From: Gemmatimonadota bacterium
Lineage (GTDB): Bacteria > Latescibacterota > UBA2968 > GCA-2709665
Reading direction: 5' to 3'
Assembly: GCA_028874335.1 (NCBI GenBank)
Contig: JAPPJY010000017.1
Span: forward strand, 62,001-126,000
Length of the DNA stretch: 64,000 nucleotides
Shown: positions 26,756-34,283 of the stretch, one piece after another
How positions within the stretch are numbered: the stretch's first letter is position 1
Layout of the letters: each line of letters begins with the position of its first letter
Notes under the pieces: model-generated
What the model was told of the DNA's origin: nothing
Database searches by the model: none
What the model saw: the letters and a program-made list of their open reading frames with translations, nothing else
Position numbers and translations under genes: made by a program

Positions 26756-27421
26756 ATGAGCGCCCGGACCGCAGCGTTTGTGCTCATACTCGTATTCCTG
26801 GTCCGCCCGGAAACCGAGGCCCGGCCCAAAAGGGTGTTTCAGGTCCCCAACGCCAACGCGGCCCGGTGCCGCACCTGCCACCTGGACCGGGGAAGGACAA
26901 CGACCAGGCTGGACATCCCGCTTTCCGAGTCGACGCATGAAGCCGTAGACGAAGGCGACGAGATCTGCGCCAGTTGCCACACGTACACGGGCGGCGGGGG
27001 TCCACTGAACGCCTTCGGAGTGACGATAAAGAGCGGGTTTCTGTCCCAGGCCGGGTATTCCGGAAACGTGGTGTGGGGGCCAAGCCTGGCGCTGCTCGAC
27101 TCCGACCGGGACGGATTCACGAACGGCGTGGAACTCGGCGATCCGGCAGGCGCATGGCGGGTCGGCGATCCGGCGCCGGGACGGATCCTGTCGTTGAGCA
27201 ATCCCGGAGTCTTCAGCAGCGTTCCCGTGACTTCGCGGCACCGGTCCGACTTCAACGCGGACGGCAAGGTCGACTTTGCGGACTTTTCAAGCTTCGCCGC
27301 GGCATTCGGAAGGAGCCGGGGCGACCCGGAATTCAATCCGGTTTTCGACCTGAACGGAGACGACACCATCAACTTCCAGGACTTTGTCAGCTTCGCGGGG
27401 GACTTCGGCGCGGGCGAATGA
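26756..27421 (+). CDS. Exported protein with two CXXCH motifs, temptin-like domain and dockerin-like repeats
   Basis: 221 residues. The signal peptide (VLILVFLVRPETEA|RP) is followed by two CXXCH sites, C38-C41-H42 and C71-C74-H75, which would bind c-type heme. Then comes a temptin-like segment around 82-134 (LNAFG..., LALLDSDRDGFTNGVELGDP). Residues 163-218 carry two EF-like dockerin repeats (DFNADGKVDFADFSSF and DLNGDDTINFQDFVSF). The start directly follows the upstream stop. I infer a periplasmic or surface electron-transfer or docking protein. The heme assignment is not certain, because the cysteines could form disulfides or bind metal. Confidence 0.65.
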   Translation: MSARTAAFVLILVFLVRPETEARPKRVFQVPNANAARCRTCHLDRGRTTTRLDIPLSESTHEAVDEGDEICASCHTYTGGGGPLNAFGVTIKSGFLSQAGYSGNVVWGPSLALLDSDRDGFTNGVELGDPAGAWRVGDPAPGRILSLSNPGVFSSVPVTSRHRSDFNADGKVDFADFSSFAAAFGRSRGDPEFNPVFDLNGDDTINFQDFVSFAGDFGAGE

Positions 27422-27557
27422 ATCCGTCTCCGGAGCTCCGCTTGAATCTACTTCAACCGGTTTGTCAACAGGGAGCACCGCCTATGGAGAGGATCGCAAG
27501 ACAAGGAGAGTACGACGGTCGGATCTTACACGGATCTATCAGCTAAGGAGTTGGCGT

Positions 27558-30500
27558 ATGAGGCGTGGATTTTTGGTTTTGGGCATCATTACGGCGCTAT
27601 GCCTGCTGGCGGAGCCGGCGCAGTCCCAGACCTTCTACGGCAAGATTACCGGACAGGTGACCGACGCGGACGGCGAGACCCTGCCCGGAGCCAACGTCGT
27701 GGTGGAAGGGACGCGCTTCGGAGCGACGTCCGACAGCGAAGGGTATTACGTCATTATCGGTGTCGAGCCCGGGCTATACACCCTGAAGGCATCGATTGTC
27801 GGTTACGAGGCGGTGATTCGGGAGCGGGTCAAGGTGGCCGCGGGCCTGACAACGGTGTCCGATTTCACGCTCCGGGAATCGGCGCTGGAGGCCGCGGAAA
27901 TCGTCGTGAGGGCCGAGCGGCCCCTGGTGGAGGTGGACCGGACGTCCAGCGAGGCGAAGATATCCTCGCAGGAGATCGAACAGGTCCCCATCATCAGAGG
28001 CGTCAGGGAGCACCTTCAGTACGCCGTGGGTACAAACGTGAACGACAGTCCCGGCAACGGCGTGCGCATCCGGCATATGAGCTATTATTCGATGCGCGCG
28101 GCGCAGACCTGGACCTTCGACGGCATCGAGTTGATGAACCTGGACACGTCGCAGCAGACGGGTGTCCGGCAATACACGAACCTGCCGGTAACCGCCGTCG
28201 GGGAGATGGGGCTGGTCAGGGGCGGGGCGGACGCCTCGCAGGCCTCGTCGCCCGCTGGCGTGGTGAACATCATCAGCAGGGAGGGTACGCGGATTTACCG
28301 CGGCGGCCTCGACCTCCGGGTGGAATTGCCCGGCAAGCGGCACCGCGGCGCCAACATATACGACGCCACGCCGGGGCAGCGCGGCGGGGCGAACGGGTAC
28401 TGGCGCGACAGGCTGCAGTGGAACAACCCCGAATGGGTGAACGAGCAGGATGCGGAAACCGGACAGCAGATCCACGTCAAGCAGGACTACGAGAGTTCGG
28501 TCGGACATTTCGTGGAGGGATGGGTCAGCGGACCTCTGGGCGAGAACGCCACGTTCGTGGTGAGCGGTAAAACCAGCCGCGCCAAGATCAATCTGCCCGC
28601 GCCCACGCTGACGGGGCTGCGGCAGCACAGCATCTTCGGAAAAATCAGCTTCACCCCGTCGCCGAACCTCAAGGTCAAGTTGGGCTTCAATCAGTCCAAC
28701 GAGCCCACGTTCTTCGGCGACGCCAACCGTTCGGTGGGGGGCAACCTCTTCCTCATCAACGGCACGACCGGTTACCAGCAGAACCGGGTCAACCGGATCT
28801 TCTACGTAACGGGCACCCAGAGCATCAACCCCCGGATGTTCCACGAATTCCAGGTGGGGTACTACGGCACGAAGACGGACCCGGGTGAAGACGTGGACGC
28901 CACGACAACCTCATGGCGAAGGGACAAGCTGGGCCAATTCAATATAGATCGGGAACGAAGGCGCATCGTCGTGGAAGACAACAACAGGTACAGCTTGCGG
29001 TACGACTTCACCGGTCAGCTCACCCGGCGGAATCTCTTCAAGGCCGGTTTCGTGTTTCAGAACATGAGCAATCTCAACTGGGACTACAACCGGTCCAGCG
29101 CGACCAACGCCACGCTCAAGATCATGGCCGGCAACAGCGAGCCCGGCAAGCGGTATACGGTGAACCGTCTGGCCGCTTACGTGGACGAAAAGCTGGAGTT
29201 CCAGGGCCTCGTACTGCATGCTGGCCTTCGCTTCGACAGCTTCTGGGGCGGGCCCGAGCGGACGCTGTCCGGCTTTATGAAGGCACTGCCGGGCTGGAGG
29301 ACCTACAAGGCCTGGCGCACGGGGCGGGTGCCGCTGGCGAAAACGCGGCCGATGACGAGCCTGTCGCCGCGGATCGGTCTGTCCCATCCGATCACCGAAC
29401 GGTCCACCGTGCGGTACTCATACGGCGTGTACTACAAACCCCCGCAATTCTCCCTGCTGTGGCTGGAACCCTGGACCACGTCCGACGCCCAGAACCACCC
29501 CGAACTGGACGACGTCTGGTTCGATCTGAACTGGATCGGCGGCGGGCAGTGGCGGCTCGACGGCGGCTATCAGAACCCGGGGGGGTTGCCGAGCACCGCC
29601 GAGTTCGAGGTGACCGGGGAGTGGAACTTCGTCAGCGACTTCGTAATGGAGCTTTCCACCTACTACCGCCGGACCGAACGGGTTGGTTCGGGCGGGGTGC
29701 ATCGGTTCTCGGATCCGGTGCAGACCCTTACCTACGTGGGTCACCGCGGTCCCAACGCCCGCCTGGAAACCAAGGGTATCGAGATGGGTTTCACGAAGGC
29801 ATTTTCCAACAACTTCTCATTCCGGGTGGGTCTGGACGTGAGTTGGGTGCTCTTCAACTGGTCGGGCGGTTCACAGCTTCAGGTTACGACGTTTCCGGAC
29901 TCCAACTTCATTGCCAGTGCGAAATACTTCTCGGTCGATGCGAATGACGAAATTGTTCGTCTAACCGACGATGAAATCCGGACGATCGGCCACAGGGCGA
30001 ACGAGGCGATCCGCAAGAAACAGGCGGACGGGACGACTTTCGTTGGGGGGTGGGGCACGAACCGGCTCGATGCGATACGTCCCTGGAGCGAATATCCCGG
30101 CCTGAGCGAATCAGAGAAGCAGGAGATGCAGAACCTCTGGTTCGAGGACGTCTGGCGCCAGGTGGACGCGTTCCGGGGGCAGCCGCCCACCACGAATGCC
30201 TCCTTCCAGTTCCTCTGGTCCACGCCGATGGACTGGGGGCCGGGCGAAGAAATCGGCGGCGCCAAGATCCTGGGTGGCATCCAGGCCAACGTGGTCTGGC
30301 GGCTGGACAACGGGCGGCAGTTCCAGATCACGCTTCCCGGGACGAGCGTGCAGACCGTCCGCAACCGTCCGATTTTTGTCCGGACCGACCTCAACTTCCA
30401 GAAGTCGTTCAGGATCGGGGAAACCACCCCCACGTTGTACGCGGAGGTGTTCAACCTGTTCAATACCTTCTACGACGGCTCCTCCGGCTCCAACTATGTG

Positions 30501-30620
30501 CGCTGGGGCCTGAAGAAGCCCACGCCGAACGACACCAATTACCTGAAGTACGGCGACTCGAATTTCAGGCGCGGTGGAACGCCGAGGTACGTGAATGCGG
30601 GCGTGCGGATCGGTTTCTAG
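27558..30620 (+). CDS. TonB-dependent receptor with carboxypeptidase-regulatory N-domain
   Basis: 1020 residues. The signal peptide (LCLLAEPAQS|QTFYG) is followed by a CarboxypepD_reg domain at 26-100 (GKITGQVTDADGETLPGANV ... GYYVIIGVEPGLYTL). A plug domain around 115-270 contains DGIELMNLDTSQQ and the PAGVVNIISREG motif. A 22-strand-type barrel makes up the rest, ending YVNAGVRIGF. The architecture is that of SusC-like/Oar-like receptors importing large ligands across the outer membrane with TonB energy. TAAGGAG lies before ATG at 27558; upstream in-frame starts are unlikely because the signal peptide begins here. The TonB C-terminal protein at 38108 could energise it. No SusD-type gene follows. 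Confidence 0.9.
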   Translation: MRRGFLVLGIITALCLLAEPAQSQTFYGKITGQVTDADGETLPGANVVVEGTRFGATSDSEGYYVIIGVEPGLYTLKASIVGYEAVIRERVKVAAGLTTVSDFTLRESALEAAEIVVRAERPLVEVDRTSSEAKISSQEIEQVPIIRGVREHLQYAVGTNVNDSPGNGVRIRHMSYYSMRAAQTWTFDGIELMNLDTSQQTGVRQYTNLPVTAVGEMGLVRGGADASQASSPAGVVNIISREGTRIYRGGLDLRVELPGKRHRGANIYDATPGQRGGANGYWRDRLQWNNPEWVNEQDAETGQQIHVKQDYESSVGHFVEGWVSGPLGENATFVVSGKTSRAKINLPAPTLTGLRQHSIFGKISFTPSPNLKVKLGFNQSNEPTFFGDANRSVGGNLFLINGTTGYQQNRVNRIFYVTGTQSINPRMFHEFQVGYYGTKTDPGEDVDATTTSWRRDKLGQFNIDRERRRIVVEDNNRYSLRYDFTGQLTRRNLFKAGFVFQNMSNLNWDYNRSSATNATLKIMAGNSEPGKRYTVNRLAAYVDEKLEFQGLVLHAGLRFDSFWGGPERTLSGFMKALPGWRTYKAWRTGRVPLAKTRPMTSLSPRIGLSHPITERSTVRYSYGVYYKPPQFSLLWLEPWTTSDAQNHPELDDVWFDLNWIGGGQWRLDGGYQNPGGLPSTAEFEVTGEWNFVSDFVMELSTYYRRTERVGSGGVHRFSDPVQTLTYVGHRGPNARLETKGIEMGFTKAFSNNFSFRVGLDVSWVLFNWSGGSQLQVTTFPDSNFIASAKYFSVDANDEIVRLTDDEIRTIGHRANEAIRKKQADGTTFVGGWGTNRLDAIRPWSEYPGLSESEKQEMQNLWFEDVWRQVDAFRGQPPTTNASFQFLWSTPMDWGPGEEIGGAKILGGIQANVVWRLDNGRQFQITLPGTSVQTVRNRPIFVRTDLNFQKSFRIGETTPTLYAEVFNLFNTFYDGSSGSNYVRWGLKKPTPNDTNYLKYGDSNFRRGGTPRYVNAGVRIGF

Positions 30621-30681
30621 GTATGTATCTGACGCCGGGGCGGCGCGGCTGCCCCGGCGCAAACAGGCGGGGAGAAAATCA

Positions 30682-33210
30682 ATGAGACGCATAACCATCA
30701 TTACAGGCGCACTCCTGATCGCAGGCGCGTTCTGGCGTCCGGCCGAGGCCCAGCGGGCGACCATCTCCAACCTGGCCGGTGAATCGCTGACGCCCCGGCA
30801 CCTCGCGCGCGGCACCCTTTGGCACAGCTTTCTCAGCACGGGCGCCGAAGGGGCTCGGCCGGTGGAAGGAAACTATGCCGGCCTCTATCTGGATCTGGCC
30901 TATCCGGGGTTCGCGCTGATCAGCTGGGGGGGCGGCGGAACGAACGACTTTTCCGCCTACTACGGGGAACAGCGCAGCGCCGGGAGCATGCACGTGGATC
31001 TGACGTCGCACAACGGCCGCGGCCACGGATGGTGGATCGCCACCAAAGTGAACGGCGAGGCCGCGGTGAGTTGGGCCAACCCCCTCATATCGGCGATGGA
31101 AGAAAGCGAAGACGTCGTGGCGATGGCGGTGGATCCCAGCGTGGACTTCAGGGGCAAGTACGCGGGGCTGGGCAGCGACGTGGTCAGCCCCAATTCGGGG
31201 CGATCGATGGCCAACTGGTGGCCCGGCACCGGGGTGGAGCTGGATGCGCTGGAACCCAGGGAAATCCTGAATTACCGCATCGGCCAGTACAACGACGTTT
31301 CCACCGACAATTTTCCTGAAGACATCGTTCTGAGCAAGTGGACCACCGGGCTGGGCATTACGGGTGAGAAGGCGGCCTTTGCGTGGAACCACCCGGACTA
31401 CGACGATTTCGTGATCACCGAGTGGGTATTCGAGAACACCGGGGATACCGACGGCGATCGCTCAGCCGACCTCGCGGGCGGCGGGCACAATCTCTCGAAC
31501 GTCTATTTTTCCTTCCATCACCGGTTCCTGCCGTCATCCGCGGGCGTCTCCCGGGTCAGTTACAGGGCGTATTATTCCGACTACGGCACGGGAGACGGGT
31601 GCAGCAGCAATTTCGGACCCCTGGACAATTCCCAGGACGACAAGATCAAGTATACGGAGGCGCCCAATTACGACGGTCCTGCATCCGCGCGCGGCCTCCG
31701 GCTGACGTACCAGTACGACTGGGACAACTTCTGCCTGACAGGGCCGCTGGCGGACGATATCGGCGATCCGTACCGCTCCGAACACAGGTGCGCGCAGTGC
31801 ACGTTCCCGAGTCTTATCGGCGTCGGGGACATCACGTCGCCGGCATGGATCGGCAAGGCCCCGATCGACGTGGATCCCACGGACGGGTTCGTGGGCGATA
31901 CGGAGAACTACGAGGCGCCGAAGGTTCCTGAGCAGCCGTTCTCGTACAACTTCTTCCATTTTCTGTACCGGTATCCGTCCAGCGCGGCGGCCGCCGTCGG
32001 GTTACTCACGGACGAACCGAACCCGAATGAGATGAACCACGAGACGCTCTACCAGATGCTGATCAGCACGCCGGAACCGTCCTATTTCAACGAGCCGCTT
32101 CTGGAACGCCCGAGCAGGGGTTCGGGAAATCCCAACCTGGGCGTGCCGCTGCTCCCGATTCCGGCGGTCCCGTCAGGTCCAATGCCGTATATGCCCATCC
32201 CCACCTGGGAGTGGGAGGGCAGGCACGGCATTGCCGCGGGCTACACCCCGTTGGAGACATACGGCCCCTATGACCTGGCGCCCGGCCAGAAGGTGAAGTT
32301 CGTGTTTGCCTACGTGGCGGCCGCACCGGTTACGGAGAACTTCCGGGCTTACCAGAAGTCGGGAGACACCAGCGAACTCAAGAAGGAAGAGAACGGCGCC
32401 GCGTTCACCAATCTGCTCAACCACCTCAATAAAGCCAAGGAGGCCTATGCGCTGGGTTACGACCTGCCCAACCAGCCTCCCGACGTGGACGCGACGGTGT
32501 CCTCTTCCGAGAACGCCCGCAACCTGATTACCTGGAAGGGCGACCCGGAGAAGTCGATCAATCCGGATACCGGGCAATCCGACGTGGCGGGCTACCGCGT
32601 CTACCAGTCCGAGACCCAGCCGGGCCTCTGGAAGATGATCCAGGACGTACCGGCGAACGGCTCCGCGGAATACGCGTACGAAGACACGGAGTCGCTCGCG
32701 GGATTCCAGTATTATTATGCCGTGCGCTCCTACCAGGGCAGCGCCAATTCCGGATTCGCCAGCCGGGTTACGGGCGCCACGGTGGAGGGCGGTGTCCGGG
32801 CCTACGAATCCGGAATCGGAGACGTTTCCACGTACTATCTGCCCCCCTCGGGAGCGGCGCCCGACAGCCCCGTGCAGGTGCCCACGGCCAGCGCGGACCG
32901 GCTGGAAAAGGATATCCTCATTGTGCCGAATCCGTACATCCCCGAGTCGCCGCACACTTACGAGGGCTCAACCAAGATCCGCATCCTGAATGTCCCCAGG
33001 AAGGCCAAGATCAGGATCTTCTCGGTAGCCGGCGACCTGGTGGGCGAAGTCGACCACGATTCGCAGACAGAGGGCGAAGCAGCCTTCTTCCAGTTCAACA
33101 GAACGCACATCACGCAGTTGACCTTCGGCGTGTACTTCGTCACCGTCGAGTCCCTGGTGTCGGAATCCCAGGGACAGGTGAAGGGCGCCAAGCTGGTCAT
33201 CATTCGCTAA
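30682..33210 (+). CDS. Large secreted protein with fibronectin-like region and sorting-type C-terminus
   Basis: 842 residues. The signal peptide ends near 23 (RPAEA|QRATI). The main body (30-600) is not recognised; it is rich in aromatic and acidic residues (WWPGTGVELDALEP, FSFHHRFLPSS). Residues about 605-700 look fibronectin type III-like (VAGYRVYQSETQPG ... FQYYYAVRSY). The last 100 begin ILIVPNPYIPE and end GVYFVTVES...KGAKLVIIR, much like a Por/type IX secretion C-terminal sorting domain. It lies between the receptor and a PorV-like barrel, so it is probably a surface ligand-binding partner of the receptor. There is no lipobox. The specific function is unknown. Confidence 0.65.
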   Translation: MRRITIITGALLIAGAFWRPAEAQRATISNLAGESLTPRHLARGTLWHSFLSTGAEGARPVEGNYAGLYLDLAYPGFALISWGGGGTNDFSAYYGEQRSAGSMHVDLTSHNGRGHGWWIATKVNGEAAVSWANPLISAMEESEDVVAMAVDPSVDFRGKYAGLGSDVVSPNSGRSMANWWPGTGVELDALEPREILNYRIGQYNDVSTDNFPEDIVLSKWTTGLGITGEKAAFAWNHPDYDDFVITEWVFENTGDTDGDRSADLAGGGHNLSNVYFSFHHRFLPSSAGVSRVSYRAYYSDYGTGDGCSSNFGPLDNSQDDKIKYTEAPNYDGPASARGLRLTYQYDWDNFCLTGPLADDIGDPYRSEHRCAQCTFPSLIGVGDITSPAWIGKAPIDVDPTDGFVGDTENYEAPKVPEQPFSYNFFHFLYRYPSSAAAAVGLLTDEPNPNEMNHETLYQMLISTPEPSYFNEPLLERPSRGSGNPNLGVPLLPIPAVPSGPMPYMPIPTWEWEGRHGIAAGYTPLETYGPYDLAPGQKVKFVFAYVAAAPVTENFRAYQKSGDTSELKKEENGAAFTNLLNHLNKAKEAYALGYDLPNQPPDVDATVSSSENARNLITWKGDPEKSINPDTGQSDVAGYRVYQSETQPGLWKMIQDVPANGSAEYAYEDTESLAGFQYYYAVRSYQGSANSGFASRVTGATVEGGVRAYESGIGDVSTYYLPPSGAAPDSPVQVPTASADRLEKDILIVPNPYIPESPHTYEGSTKIRILNVPRKAKIRIFSVAGDLVGEVDHDSQTEGEAAFFQFNRTHITQLTFGVYFVTVESLVSESQGQVKGAKLVIIR

Positions 33211-33220
33211 GGAGGTCGCC

Positions 33221-34195
33221 ATGAGGCGCATATATCGGATCGGCTTTGCGGCGCTTGTCGGCGTCCTCTTGCTGGGCGCCCCGGCGTTGGCCGACATCTC
33301 CAACCAGACCCCGGTGGGCGAGACCTACGCGGCCTTCCTGGAAATTTCCCAGAGCGCGCGCGCCGCCGGGATGGGCGACGCGTACGTGGCCGTGGCGGAC
33401 GACATCAATTCCGTGTTCTGGAATCCCGCCGGGCTCACGGCCATGACGCCCAATCGGCTGCAGTTCGCATTCACGAACACCAGGTGGCTCCTGGAGTCCC
33501 AGTTGAACTCCGCGGCGATCGGCGTCAATACGGACTACGGCGCCCTCGCCCTGAGTCTGGTGGCGTTCAATACGGGCGATATCGAAGAAACCACCATTTT
33601 TAATCCGGAGGGAACCGGCCGGATCCTGGACACCGGAAGCTGGGCGGTGGGCGGGGTCTATGCCAGGCAGTTTACCGAGCGCTTCTCGGTGGGATTCCAG
33701 GCGCGGGTGATCGAGGAAAAGCTCGACACGGGTTACGATTACCGCGTTTTCGACCTGGCGGTCGGCACTTTCTACCATACCGGATACCGGAGCCTGCGCA
33801 TCGGCATGTCGCTGCGCAACTTCGGGAAGGACCTCGTACTCCTCACGGACGAAGCCATCAAGGGCAAGATGCCGGTTTTCTTCAGCATGGCAACCGCGGC
33901 TGAGGTCTACGGGGAACGCGGGGAAGACGTCTCGCTGACCGGCGCGGTCGAGGCGCTCTACAGCGTGAGCGTCGAACGGCGGATGCACGTGGGCGCCGAA
34001 CTCTGGCTGCGGAACATCGTCGCGCTTCGGGCCGGTTACAAGCTGGGCTACGACGTGCAGGACGTTACCGCCGGGGCGGGCGTCCGGATTCAGCGCGGGA
34101 TTCATCACGTGCAGGCGGATTTCGCCTACGTGAAGTTCGACCATTTTCCCGATAACGGCGCGACCCTGCGGTTTTCCGTAACCGGATCGTTCTGA
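33221..34195 (+). CDS. PorV/PorQ-family outer-membrane protein
   Basis: 324 residues. The signal peptide ends PALA|DIS at 24. The next stretch, TYAAFLEISQSARAAGMGDAYVAVADDINSVFWNPAGL, is the hallmark N-terminal segment of the PorV/PorQ family, where AGMGDAYVA and NPAGL are the best-conserved parts. Strand-like repeats follow, ending FSVTGSF. In Bacteroidota PorV is an outer-membrane shuttle of the type IX secretion system; in other FCB phyla the role is less clear. The gene follows the large secreted protein by ten bases behind AAGGAGG, which suggests the two products act together. Confidence 0.88.
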   Translation: MRRIYRIGFAALVGVLLLGAPALADISNQTPVGETYAAFLEISQSARAAGMGDAYVAVADDINSVFWNPAGLTAMTPNRLQFAFTNTRWLLESQLNSAAIGVNTDYGALALSLVAFNTGDIEETTIFNPEGTGRILDTGSWAVGGVYARQFTERFSVGFQARVIEEKLDTGYDYRVFDLAVGTFYHTGYRSLRIGMSLRNFGKDLVLLTDEAIKGKMPVFFSMATAAEVYGERGEDVSLTGAVEALYSVSVERRMHVGAELWLRNIVALRAGYKLGYDVQDVTAGAGVRIQRGIHHVQADFAYVKFDHFPDNGATLRFSVTGSF

Positions 34196-34225
34196 CCGAA
34201 CAGAAGCGCAATTCGAATGAACCGC

Positions 34226-34263
34226 CAGGCGGCTTTGTTTCGCGACAGGGCCGCCTGTCTGTT
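34226..34263 (+). terminator. Candidate rho-independent terminator after the PorV-like gene
   Basis: CAGGCGGC (34226-34233) pairs with GCCGCCTG (34250-34257) across a 16-base loop and is followed by TCTGTTT. The stem is strong, the T-run imperfect. It would close the envelope operon that starts at 26018. Confidence 0.5.
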
Positions 34264-34283
34264 TACCGGGGAGATGTCGGTAC

